Positions 16,523-24,743 of a stretch of 64,000 nt of DNA are shown here, piece by piece. Position 1 is the first letter of the stretch. Each line of letters starts with the position of its first letter. The DNA is from Actinomycetota bacterium (GTDB lineage Bacteria > Actinomycetota > UBA4738 > HRBIN12): NCBI GenBank assembly GCA_035697485.1, contig DASSCU010000063.1, forward strand, positions 1 through 64,000, written 5' to 3'. A model generated the notes under the pieces. That model was not told the origin of the DNA. It made no database searches and worked only from the letters and a program-made list of their open reading frames with translations. The translations under genes were made by a program, and so were the position numbers.

Positions 16523-17599
16523 ATGCGAGCCAAGCGAACGCCCCCCGGTCTCTGGATCGTGATCCTCATAGCGGCCGGCCTGACGTTCGCCTCGGCCGGC
16601 CCCGCCGGAGCGCAGTACCCCGGCACCAACGGCAGGATCGCGTTCGACGATTACATCACCGGACAGATCTACGCGGTGAACCCCGACGGGACGGGGCTCC
16701 GGCAGCTCACGGACGTGGGTGAAGGCGAGTTCGCATCCTCGCCCGCATGGGCTCCCGACGGGAAGCACATCGCCTTCGCGAGCAACATGAGCGGGCGATG
16801 GCGGTTGTGGATCATGGACGACGACGGGCGCCACGTTCGTCGGGTCGCACGTGATGGCCGAGCCGTGGAGGACTTCGCACCGACTTACACGCCGGACGGG
16901 ACTCGCCTGCTCTACACCCGGTGTCGACACGAGCCGAGGCCTGGCTGCGCACTGTTCTCGATCCGAACCGACGGAACCGACAGGCAGGCGCTCACGCCCG
17001 TGCCCTTCGATGCCGCAGACTTCAACCCATCCTTCTCGCCCGACGGCAGCGAGATCGCCTTCACCAGACTCTTCGCGAACGGAATCATCGCCCAGATCCA
17101 CGTGATGTCGCCCGACGGGTCCGGACTCCATGCCGTCACGGCTCCGTCCCTGGAAGCATTTAGGCCGGACTGGTCCCCCGACGGGCAGCGCATCACGTTC
17201 TCCAGCAACTGCTGCCGCCTTCCCAGCAACGTCTACGTCGTGAATCCCGACGGAACGGGCATCCAACGGCTGACCCCGGCGAGCTACCCGAACAACGACT
17301 TCGCGTCCCGATACTCGCCCGACGGTGCGTCGATCGTCTTCGCGAGCGACCGTCGCTACGACGACTTCTGTTGCTCGGACCTCTTTGTGATGGACGCCGA
17401 CGGCAGCGGCGAAACTCGCATCCGGATCCGGAACGTCGGCGTGAACGCCCCGGCGTGGGGCACCGACCCACCGATCGCCGGCGGCGCCCGGCTGGCTGGA
17501 ACGACCACATCCATCTCCGGCAGGGAGGCCGCGACTGCGAAGGCGGCATGGTGCCGGGAACTCCCTGCACTCCTGCCCGAGATCGAGGGGTGCCGCTAG
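16523..17599 (+). CDS. secreted TolB-like PD40 beta-propeller 2
   Basis: 358 residues. The signal peptide MRAKRTPPGLWIVILIAAG ends near AGAQYPG. Repeats are seen as AWAPDG, TYTPDG, SFSPDG, DWSPDG and RYSPDG, with two cysteine-rich turns (SSNCCRLPSN, DDFCCSDLF). An in-frame ATG at 16469 overlaps the previous stop, but 16523 has AAGGAG seven bases upstream and begins at a normal signal-peptide n-region, so it is preferred. The C-terminus carries about 45 extra residues after the propeller. It is in the unit driven from copy C. Confidence 0.8.
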   Translation: MRAKRTPPGLWIVILIAAGLTFASAGPAGAQYPGTNGRIAFDDYITGQIYAVNPDGTGLRQLTDVGEGEFASSPAWAPDGKHIAFASNMSGRWRLWIMDDDGRHVRRVARDGRAVEDFAPTYTPDGTRLLYTRCRHEPRPGCALFSIRTDGTDRQALTPVPFDAADFNPSFSPDGSEIAFTRLFANGIIAQIHVMSPDGSGLHAVTAPSLEAFRPDWSPDGQRITFSSNCCRLPSNVYVVNPDGTGIQRLTPASYPNNDFASRYSPDGASIVFASDRRYDDFCCSDLFVMDADGSGETRIRIRNVGVNAPAWGTDPPIAGGARLAGTTTSISGREAATAKAAWCRELPALLPEIEGCR

Positions 17600-17653
17600 C
17601 GACACCGCCATTCCGCGCGGCACCCATGGACGTGCCTGATCCAGAGGAGGAAG

Positions 17654-18364
17654 ATGCATGACGCTTCACAGCACAGCATCCACAGGTCCGGGATGCCCGC
17701 CAACGGGGTGTCGTTCATGAGACGGCAGGACGTTGATCGCGGATCCGCTCGCACTCCACCGCGTCGATCGAGGTACGCGTCGCGGCGGACCGGTGGAACG
17801 GCGCTCGTCATGTTGGCCGCGATGCTCGCTGGGTGCAGCTCCGACGGAGCAACCGAGCCCGTCACCGAGAGCCGTCCGGCATCGAGCGCGACGCGGGAAG
17901 CTGCACGAGCCGATCCGCTCGAGGGCGAATGGCGCCAGGAGTTCACGTGCGACGATCAGGTGCGCGCGTTCAGGCGGGGGACAAAGGAGCTGGGGGCCGA
18001 AGGGCGCGCCATGTTCGAGGAGTACGTCCGCCCGATGGCCGCGGGGGCGTATTGGTCGGAGGACGCAAAACTTCCCCCGAGGAACGATCTCTGCAAGTAC
18101 GCGCCGGCCAGCTGGGAGCGGATCCTGCGGGTCCAGGACGGGCAGATGGTCTGGTTCGACCCGGGCGGAGTCGTCGGCACAGAAGCCACGTACGAGCTCG
18201 TCGACGATCACACCTTCACCGCGAGTGACGGCGATCAGAACATCGACGGAACGTACACGTTCGAGTTCCGGATCGAAGGCGACCGGCTCACGATCGATCT
18301 GGTCGACCCCGATCCGTTCGTCGGAGCCGCCGTCGGGGTCGCCCCGTTCGAGCGGATGAGTTGA
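17654..18364 (+). CDS. DPLEGEW-family lipoprotein 3
   Basis: 236 residues from ATG 17654 (GAGGAGG three bases upstream) or 215 from ATG 17717. Both precede an arginine-rich stretch and the signal h-region TALVMLAAMLAGC with lipobox LAGC. After a linker comes DPLEGEWRQEFTC, then the beta pattern GTEATYELVDDHTFTASDG and GTYTFEFRIEGDRLTIDLVD. It is the clearest match to lipoprotein 1 in spacing and strand order. The fold looks like a small lipocalin-type barrel (inference). Confidence 0.75.
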   Translation: MHDASQHSIHRSGMPANGVSFMRRQDVDRGSARTPPRRSRYASRRTGGTALVMLAAMLAGCSSDGATEPVTESRPASSATREAARADPLEGEWRQEFTCDDQVRAFRRGTKELGAEGRAMFEEYVRPMAAGAYWSEDAKLPPRNDLCKYAPASWERILRVQDGQMVWFDPGGVVGTEATYELVDDHTFTASDGDQNIDGTYTFEFRIEGDRLTIDLVDPDPFVGAAVGVAPFERMS

Positions 18365-18374
18365 GGGAGGATCG

Positions 18375-18932
18375 ATGACACCGGGAAGGATCGATCGGCG
18401 GCTGGTCGTGTTGACCTTCACCGCTGCTATCTCGACCCTCACGATTGCATGCACCAGCCTGGACGGGGCGAGCGGTCGTCCTGAGGGGTCGATGATGACA
18501 TCGGATGCCGTGTCGACCGAACCGACGGACCCGCTCGAGGGAAACTGGTTCCACGACAAGGTCCCGTGCTCGGTGCGGCGGGAGACCGTAATCGCGGCTG
18601 GGTTCAGCGAAGCCGAATGGATCGCGGCGTTCCCTGATGGCTGTGCGGGCGAGGTAGGGCCATTCGAGCTCCGGTTCCTCGACGGCCGAGTGATCGGGAT
18701 CGGTGATGACGGCACGATCGGCTGGGATTCGAGCTACGAGTTCAAGGACGGCGACACCGTGGTGCTCGATGACGGTTTCGATCACAGTACGATCGACTTC
18801 ACGATCGAGGGCGACACAATGACGATGCACCTCGTCAAGTTGACCGCTCCCACGAGTAAGGGGGAGTTGACCTACGAGCGTGTCTATCTTGTCGCGGCTT
18901 GGATAGCGGGAGCATTCACCAGGATGAGCTAG
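18375..18932 (+). CDS. DPLEGNW-family lipoprotein 4 (divergent)
   Basis: 185 residues; lipobox TIAC gives Cys 26. The family motif is DPLEGNWFHDKVPC, with Glu replaced by Asn. Beta-rich sequence follows (GPFELRFLDGRVIGIGDDG, SSYEFKDGDTVVLDDGF, TIDFTIEGDTMTMHLV). The ATG follows GGGAGG. The stop codon TAG is directly followed by the ATG of the next hydrolase paralogue, the same lipoprotein-then-hydrolase order as at 13244-15355. Confidence 0.75.
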   Translation: MTPGRIDRRLVVLTFTAAISTLTIACTSLDGASGRPEGSMMTSDAVSTEPTDPLEGNWFHDKVPCSVRRETVIAAGFSEAEWIAAFPDGCAGEVGPFELRFLDGRVIGIGDDGTIGWDSSYEFKDGDTVVLDDGFDHSTIDFTIEGDTMTMHLVKLTAPTSKGELTYERVYLVAAWIAGAFTRMS

Positions 18933-20447
18933 ATGGCAACACGGGTGGCGATCGGTCTCATCGTCCTCACCGTTATGGGATTCGCGTCCTGCACCCAGGA
19001 TTCAGCTTTCCGGCCTACCTTCGAACCCGTCGCATGCCCGGAAGACGTGTCCTTCGTGATCCTCACGGAGCATTCGTGCGGGTACCTGACCGTGCTCGAG
19101 GATCGGTCGAAGCCCGAGGGACGCACGATCCGGTTGTTCGTGATCAGGGTCCGTCCCCCGGGCGGGAGCACGACGCCCGACCCGATGCTCCACGGCGGGG
19201 TCGAGCTGGCCACGACCGCCGACTACGGCGGGATCGCGCCGCTCGCGCAGCGAACTCATCGAGAGCTGATCATCCTCGATCAGCGCGGGGCGGCCCACTC
19301 CCAACCGTCGCTCGCCTGTCCTGAGGTTCGTGCCGTGGCCGAACAGCTCATCGGAGCCCCCATGTCGGAACCGTCCGCCCGCGCGGGACTTCGAAGCGCG
19401 GCGAGCGACTGCTACGACAGGCTGGTTCGCGAGGGGATCGATCCGGCCGCGTACACGCTCGAGGCGGCCGCCGCCGACATCGAGGACCTGCGGCGAACGC
19501 TCGGGATCGATCGGTGGAACATCCAGGTGCACGGCACCGCATCGAGGATCGTGCTGGAGTCGATGCGTCGGTTTCCCAAACGCATCCGTTCCGTCGTCCT
19601 GGACACGCCGCAGTTCCCGCAACTCGATGGGCTGACCGCGGCGCCGGACGATCTTCACGACGCCATGCACCGTTTGTCAGCCGTGTGCGCCGAGCAGGTG
19701 CGCTGCCACGAGGCGTTCCCCGAACTCGTGGACGCGTTCGACGAAGCGGCAGCCCGGCTGCAGGGCCACCCGGTGACCGTTCGTGTCGAGAAGGACCGGT
19801 CGGGACTCGACCACCCGGTCGACGTGGTGGTCGACGGCGCCGCGTTCGTCCGTGGCGTGCGGGTCATGCTCTCCGATCAGGATCTCGGTGGCGCGCCGCT
19901 CGTCCCCGCGGCCGTGCACGCAGCCCTCGACGGCGACGTCAGGCTCGTCGCCCGCTTCCTTGCCGAGGACCCTGGCTGGTGTGTGGGCTACCTGCCGAAG
20001 TGTGAGCGGTACGACTTCAGCGAGGGCACGTACTACTCATTCGTCTGCCACGACGAGGTGCCGTTCATCGACGAGGCCCGGCTGGATAAGACGTCGGCCG
20101 GCAACCCGGGCATCGCCGAGGCGTACGGCCGGAGCCCGATGCTCGATGTGTGCGATGTCTGGCCGGTCGGAGCGGCCGACGCCACCGCGCAGCGACCGAT
20201 GTCGTCGGACATCCCGGCCCTCATCCTGTACGGCGCGTTCGACGCGTACAGTCCTCGGGCGCTGGCCGAGACGGGGGCGGGTCTCACATCGGCCTTCCCG
20301 GTGTCGTTCCCGTTCAACGGCCACAACATGCTCGCGTTCGACTGTCCGAGGAGGTTGCGCAACGGTTGGGTGGACGACCCGGCCTCGCCACCGGACACGA
20401 GTTGCATCGACGACGAGATGCCTGCGCCGCATTTCGAAGTGGCCTGA
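18933..20447 (+). CDS. lipoprotein alpha/beta hydrolase paralogue lacking the nucleophile (second)
   Basis: 504 residues, closest to the product at 13823. Lipobox FASC gives Cys 20, followed by CGYLTVLEDRS and LDQRGAAHSQPSLACPE. The elbow reads Gln-Val-His-Gly, so the serine position is Val 199, while Asp (GAFDAYSP) and His (FNGHNMLAFDC) are kept. The oxyanion-loop region also departs from consensus (RGAAHS for RGTGHS). It abuts the preceding lipoprotein gene without a gap, so translation is probably coupled. A degenerate binding role is inferred. Confidence 0.78.
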   Translation: MATRVAIGLIVLTVMGFASCTQDSAFRPTFEPVACPEDVSFVILTEHSCGYLTVLEDRSKPEGRTIRLFVIRVRPPGGSTTPDPMLHGGVELATTADYGGIAPLAQRTHRELIILDQRGAAHSQPSLACPEVRAVAEQLIGAPMSEPSARAGLRSAASDCYDRLVREGIDPAAYTLEAAAADIEDLRRTLGIDRWNIQVHGTASRIVLESMRRFPKRIRSVVLDTPQFPQLDGLTAAPDDLHDAMHRLSAVCAEQVRCHEAFPELVDAFDEAAARLQGHPVTVRVEKDRSGLDHPVDVVVDGAAFVRGVRVMLSDQDLGGAPLVPAAVHAALDGDVRLVARFLAEDPGWCVGYLPKCERYDFSEGTYYSFVCHDEVPFIDEARLDKTSAGNPGIAEAYGRSPMLDVCDVWPVGAADATAQRPMSSDIPALILYGAFDAYSPRALAETGAGLTSAFPVSFPFNGHNMLAFDCPRRLRNGWVDDPASPPDTSCIDDEMPAPHFEVA

Positions 20448-20494
20448 TCTCCGATTGCGCCCGAGGAGCGCTCGAGCGAGCGGTCATGTATCCC

Positions 20495-20866
20495 TCACAG
20501 CTGCGCGAGCAGCTCGAGCGGGAACGGTGACTGCACGATCGGCTTCACGGCGAGTCTCACCAGCAGCAGAGGGTTGTCGTCGCCCGCCGAGCGGTTGAGG
20601 TGCACCACCCCGCACCCGCCGCATCGGTGCACGAGCACCCACTCCCCGTCGCCGCGCACGGTGATCGCGATCGGCTCCATGAGGGAGCCACACGTCGACG
20701 CGCGGTCGCCCGGCGTATGGTCGACATGCCTGCTCCAGAGGCAACTCGGGCAGTGGTTGCGGTGCTCGGTGCCGACCGCCTGGGTCGGCACGTCGGATCG
20801 GCAATGGCCGCACCGGAACGAGCGCTGACGATGGCGCCGCTCGCCGCGCCGTGCATCGTGGGACAT
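20495..20866 (-). CDS. RNHCP-domain zinc-ribbon protein
   Basis: 123 residues. CGHC and HRNHCPSCLWSRHVD form the RNHCP motif that names the family, with GDRASTCGSLMEPIAI and a final HRCGGCG ribbon. It is presumably a zinc-binding cytoplasmic protein; its role is unknown. The ATG at 20866 has a strong GGAGGT site 7 nt upstream. The frame stays open further upstream and there contains CRDCGH, but no start signal supports that longer form. It is on the opposite strand from the surrounding sigma-regulon genes. Confidence 0.85.
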   Translation of the reverse strand: MSHDARRGERRHRQRSFRCGHCRSDVPTQAVGTEHRNHCPSCLWSRHVDHTPGDRASTCGSLMEPIAITVRGDGEWVLVHRCGGCGVVHLNRSAGDDNPLLLVRLAVKPIVQSPFPLELLAQL

Positions 20867-21133
20867 CGGACGGACCTCCAAGCTCGAACGGTGGATGCAC
20901 CGTCGTGCCCGGAGGGCGCGGACGATCAGCGGATGCTGGGACGACCGGCGTCGGGGCACGACGCGGTGACCGCAGTCGCGGCAGACATAGATCGCACCCC
21001 TTCCTCGGTCGGGCCACGGACGACGCCGTGGCGGTGTCCGAACCCTAGCACGTCGGCTCGGCCGGCGGTCGGATCTTCGAGCACGGCGCACGAGGAGTGC
21101 CAACGAGCACTCGACGACGCGATCGCCGGCAGC
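20867..21133. other. intergenic stretch, nothing convincing seen
   Basis: Between the RNHCP gene and promoter copy D. The minus strand is open in the RNHCP frame (including CRDCGH), but it lacks a start signal. It could hold the RNHCP promoter; I see no clear elements. Confidence 0.4.
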
Positions 21134-21160
21134 CTCAACGTTCCGTGGTCTCGCGTGTTC
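21134..21160 (+). promoter_or_regulatory. ECF-type promoter motif, copy D
   Basis: CTCAAC (21134-21139), an 11-nt spacer beginning GTTCCG, then TCGCGTGTTC (21151-21160), 96 nt before the ATG at 21256. It is the copy closest to C. Confidence 0.65.
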
Positions 21161-21255
21161 TTCAGGGTGAGGATCGATAACCCGCCGTTGTTTCAGCTGA
21201 TCCATGCGGCGAAGGGCTGGGAACACTTGCGAGTGCTGGCGGAGGGACCACATCG

Positions 21256-22167
21256 ATGAGGCGACTTATCACACTGCTCACGATCACAGGGATCGCCGCC
21301 TTGGCGATGGTTTCGATCGCCGGGCCGGCAGCGCTGGCCACCATGCCGGGCCAGAACGGTCGGATCGCGTTCTCGCTCGACAGGGGCTCGGGCGGGGAAA
21401 TCTACACCATCAGGGCCGACGGGACCGACCTCCGGCGGCTCACGCACCTCGACGGCAACGCGATCGCACCCGACTGGTCGCCCGACGGCACGAGGATCGT
21501 GTTCTGGCTCGAGGATCAGGCGCTCTACGTCATGAACCGCCACGGTGGCGGCCTGCACGAGGTGACGACCCCTGGTGGCCAGGCTGCGTTCACCCCCGAC
21601 GGGAACCATCTCGTGTACTCGGGCGGGAGGCGTCGCAACGGGATCTTCCTGATGCGCGCCGACGGTTCCGACGCTCCCGGGCGGCGCCTGACGACGAATC
21701 CCCTGCCCGCAGCCGAGGGTGGTGACGCGAACCCGGAGGTCTCACCGGACGGCCGGACCGTGACCTTCCTCCGGGAGAACGGCTTGTTCGCCGTCGATAT
21801 CGACGGCACCGACGTCCGAGAGCTCGTCTCGCCCAACCTCTTGCTGGTCATCAAACACGACTGGGCCCCCGACGGGAGCCGCATCGTGTTCACCTCGCCC
21901 TACGACTACAGCCGGAACCCGAACGTGTTCGCGATCGACCCGGACGGCTCGGATCCGGAGATGCTGACATCGGCGACCGGCAAGCTCGGGGCGTTCGTCG
22001 GAACCTACTCTCCCAACGGACGCAAGATCGTCGTGAGGGTGGAGAACCTGGACCACGAGCGCTTCCGGATCTTCAAGATGCGACCGGACGGCAGTGACCG
22101 AACCTTGATCGCCGCTTTGCCGGCATCGCCCCGGTTCCTCGACTGGGGTTCGCTCGCGGAATCGTGA
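21256..22167 (+). CDS. secreted TolB-like PD40 beta-propeller 3
   Basis: 303 residues; a signal peptide (ends near AALATMPG) is followed by MPGQNGRIAFS, the same opening as its two paralogues. Repeats are seen as DWSPDG, AFTPDG, EVSPDG, DWAPDG and TYSPNG. It has its own promoter (copy D) and forms a single-gene unit. It converges on the amidohydrolase with an 11-nt gap. It is probably extracytoplasmic; the binding partner is unknown. Confidence 0.82.
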   Translation: MRRLITLLTITGIAALAMVSIAGPAALATMPGQNGRIAFSLDRGSGGEIYTIRADGTDLRRLTHLDGNAIAPDWSPDGTRIVFWLEDQALYVMNRHGGGLHEVTTPGGQAAFTPDGNHLVYSGGRRRNGIFLMRADGSDAPGRRLTTNPLPAAEGGDANPEVSPDGRTVTFLRENGLFAVDIDGTDVRELVSPNLLLVIKHDWAPDGSRIVFTSPYDYSRNPNVFAIDPDGSDPEMLTSATGKLGAFVGTYSPNGRKIVVRVENLDHERFRIFKMRPDGSDRTLIAALPASPRFLDWGSLAES

Positions 22168-22178
22168 GCGGACCTCGG

Positions 22179-23573
22179 TCAAGGGGACGAAGGACACTGA
22201 GCCTCGTAGCCGGGAGCACAGACCTCGAGCGAGCCACCCACGAACACCAAGGCGACGTCGACGCCTTCGAGCGCCCGCAGACGGACGTCGCGAGGATCCT
22301 CCGAGAGCACGACGAAGTCGGCGAGCCTCCCGGGCGCCACGGTTCCCAGGTCGTCCTCGGCGAAGATCCCGTATGCGCCGCCGACGGTGAGCAGACGCAG
22401 CGCCTGCATGAGCGTGAGGCGCTGTTCGCGCATGTACCGAGGCGGATGCTGGCCAGGCTTCGCGATCCGCGTCGTCGCCTGTGCCAGCGCGTCCATCACC
22501 GTCGTGGGCTGCAGGTCCGGATAGTCCTCGCCGAACGGCGAGTCCGTGCTCGCCATCGCGTGCAGTCGCGGGTCCTCGGCGATGTCGCGCCAGCGCGCCA
22601 TGAGCTCGAGCTGCTCGTCGTCGAATTCGTGCCGCATGACCCACTTCCAGTCGGAATCGACGAACGTGACCTGGAACGAAGGCGAGACGCCCATCCTGCG
22701 GATGCGCCTCAATTGGTCCTTGCGGAGCGCGATCGCGTGCTCGAGCCGGGCCCGGAACTGACTCCCTTCCTCCTCGCCGAACGCGAGCTTCAGCGCGTCG
22801 AGGAACTCGTCGGTCGCGGCGTCTCCGCACGAATGCGCGGCGATCTGCCAGCCGGCCTCGTGCACCCGGCGGACCATGCGCCGCAGCTCGATGCGCTTCC
22901 AGTGGAAGTTCCCGAAGTCCCTCGGGTCGTCCGCGCGCCCCTGCGTCATGTACATCGTGTTGGGGCTGCAGGCGTCGATGAAGAACTTCACCCCTGCCAG
23001 TCGGAGCCTCGGCCCGATGACCTCGCCGGGTGTGTGATCGGAGAACCACATCCCGAACCGCTGGTGGCGACCGTAGTTGACGGGGAGGTACGCGTTGACG
23101 CGCAGGCGTAGCTCGCCGGCGGCATCGAGCCCGGTGAGCTCGTCCAGTCGCTCCTGGTTGACGAAATGCTCGTTGATGCTGGTCCACCCACCCTCGAGCG
23201 CCATCTGGATCGCCTTCCGGGGCCACGCGACCCCGTACAGCCCGCGGTCGCCGATCCAGTGGCTGTGCGAGTCGATGAACCCCGGCGTGACGGCCTTGCC
23301 ATCGAGGTCGATCAGAGTGGTGCTCTGGCCGGCGAGGCCCACGACGTCCTCGTCGCTTCCGACCGCCACGAACCGATCACCCGTGACCGCGAACGCGGAG
23401 GCTGTGGGCAGATCGGGGTCCATGGTGAGCACGACCGCGTCGTGCACGATCAGGTCGGGGTACGTGCCGGTGCCGAGGTGCGGCGTTCCCGCGCTCGGCG
23501 TCGCGAGAACGAGGAGCGTGACGAGCAGCGCCGTCGATGCGATCCTCCGCACGGAACCCCCCTTCGGGCGCAC
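22179..23573 (-). CDS. secreted amidohydrolase, YtcJ/amidohydro_3 family
   Basis: 464 residues. The N-terminus (RRIASTALLVTLLVLATPSAG) is a signal peptide, unusual for this mostly cytoplasmic family. The metal-dependent hydrolase fold is supported by GFIDSHSHWIGD (HxH metal ligands), AGVKFFIDA, AAHSCGDAATDE (His ligand) and STDSPFGEDYP (catalytic Asp), plus the C-terminal composite-domain stretch GTVAPGRLADFVVL. It would cleave a C-N bond of an unknown amide, imide or cyclic substrate. It could start several codons later (for example at a GTG), but the signal peptide is kept either way. Confidence 0.85.
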   Translation of the reverse strand: MRPKGGSVRRIASTALLVTLLVLATPSAGTPHLGTGTYPDLIVHDAVVLTMDPDLPTASAFAVTGDRFVAVGSDEDVVGLAGQSTTLIDLDGKAVTPGFIDSHSHWIGDRGLYGVAWPRKAIQMALEGGWTSINEHFVNQERLDELTGLDAAGELRLRVNAYLPVNYGRHQRFGMWFSDHTPGEVIGPRLRLAGVKFFIDACSPNTMYMTQGRADDPRDFGNFHWKRIELRRMVRRVHEAGWQIAAHSCGDAATDEFLDALKLAFGEEEGSQFRARLEHAIALRKDQLRRIRRMGVSPSFQVTFVDSDWKWVMRHEFDDEQLELMARWRDIAEDPRLHAMASTDSPFGEDYPDLQPTTVMDALAQATTRIAKPGQHPPRYMREQRLTLMQALRLLTVGGAYGIFAEDDLGTVAPGRLADFVVLSEDPRDVRLRALEGVDVALVFVGGSLEVCAPGYEAQCPSSP

Positions 23574-23621
23574 CGACAGTAGGAGCGTGGAGATCCGTGG
23601 GTCAAGGCGCGGCGTGAACCC

Positions 23622-24647
23622 TCACGTCGGGCGGTTCACGGGGCGGCCCATCGCCTCGGCGAGCGCCACCAGCTCCTTGCCGAGGGCTTCCATCTCCTCG
23701 GGCAGCAGCGCCTGCGGTCCGTCGCAGAGCGCGGCCTCCGGATCGTGGTGCACGTCGATCATCACGGCGTCGGCCCCGGCGGCCACCGCCGCGCGCGCCA
23801 TCGGCGCCACCAGATGCTTCTTGCCGACCGCGTGCGACGGATCGACGATCACCGGCAGGTGCGACTCGTGCTGTGCCACCGCCATGCCGGCGAGATCGAG
23901 CGTGTTCCGCGTGGCCGGTTCGAACGTGCGGATGCCCCGCTCGCAGAGGATCACCTCGGAGTTCCCTCGCTGCGCAACGTACTCCGCCGCCTGCAGCCAT
24001 TCGTCGATCGTCATCGCGAGTCCGCGCTTCAGCATCACGGGCTTCGCCGTGAGCCCGACCTCCTTCAGCAGCTCGAAGTTCTGCGCGTTGCGCGTGCCGA
24101 CCCGGATGCAGTCGGCGATCTCGGCGACGCGGCCCACCTGCGACACGTCGACGACCTCGATGATGATCGGCAGCCCGGTGTCGCGGCGGCACTCCACGAG
24201 GATCTCGAGCCCGCGCTCCCCGAGGCCTTGGAAGGAGTACGGCGACGTCCTCGGCTTGTAGATGTCGCCGCGCAGCACCGTCGCCCCCGCGGCCTTCGCT
24301 GCGCGGGTCGCGATCATCGCCTGTTCCTCGCTCTCGACCGCACACGGGCCGGCGATGATCGTGAAGGTGCTGCGTCCCACGGGCGTCGAGCCCACCATCA
24401 CCGTCGTCGCCTCGGGGTGCAGGTCGCGCGCGACCATCTTGTACGGCTTGCCGATCTGGATCACGTGGTCGACGCCCGCGAGTTGCGGGAACGGGATCGC
24501 CTGGAAGCGCGCGGTGTCGCCCACGAGGCCGACCACCGTGTGCACGGCGCCGCGGGAGACGAACGCCTCACCCCCGGCGTTGCGCACCTTCTCGCAGACG
24601 ACCTCGATGTCCGAGTCCGTCGCGTCCTGTTTCATGACGACGACCAT
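23622..24647 (-). CDS. aroF: 3-deoxy-7-phosphoheptulonate (DAHP) synthase, type I-beta
   Basis: 341 residues. It condenses phosphoenolpyruvate with erythrose 4-phosphate in the first step of the shikimate pathway. An N-terminal ferredoxin-like/ACT-type domain (about 1-75) precedes the barrel, as in the feedback-sensitive I-beta subclass. Active-site stretches are IIAGPCAVES, YKPRTSPYSFQGLG, MLKRGLAMT, ILCERGIRTFE, VIVDPSHAVGKK and MIDVHHDPE. The ATG has AAGGGA upstream. It is preceded by an aromatic-rich leader peptide and a terminator hairpin (24692-24797), so expression is likely attenuated by charged Phe/Tyr/Trp tRNA. Confidence 0.93.
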   Translation of the reverse strand: MVVVMKQDATDSDIEVVCEKVRNAGGEAFVSRGAVHTVVGLVGDTARFQAIPFPQLAGVDHVIQIGKPYKMVARDLHPEATTVMVGSTPVGRSTFTIIAGPCAVESEEQAMIATRAAKAAGATVLRGDIYKPRTSPYSFQGLGERGLEILVECRRDTGLPIIIEVVDVSQVGRVAEIADCIRVGTRNAQNFELLKEVGLTAKPVMLKRGLAMTIDEWLQAAEYVAQRGNSEVILCERGIRTFEPATRNTLDLAGMAVAQHESHLPVIVDPSHAVGKKHLVAPMARAAVAAGADAVMIDVHHDPEAALCDGPQALLPEEMEALGKELVALAEAMGRPVNRPT

Positions 24648-24691
24648 GTGCGATCCCTTCGTCCTCGCCCGGGGGCGGCACGCCGAGACGA

Positions 24692-24717
24692 GAAAGCCCC
24701 GGGTACCGACCCGGGGC
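24692..24717 (-). terminator. attenuator terminator hairpin before the DAHP synthase gene
   Basis: A perfect 8-bp stem, CCCCGGGT/ACCCGGGG (9 bp with the closing G-C), around a 4-nt loop, followed on the minus strand by TTTCTCGT. It lies 45 nt before the aroF start. Its 5' arm is exactly complementary over 10 nt to the end of the leader-peptide gene, so two exclusive structures can form. Confidence 0.75.
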
Positions 24718-24743
24718 CGCTGTCGCTGGATGGCTGCCGGCGA

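Noticed and set aside
20867-21253. Upstream extension of the RNHCP gene containing CRDCGH.
   Set aside because: The ATG at 20866 has a strong ribosome site and the family N-terminus; the extension has only one Cys pair and no start signal.
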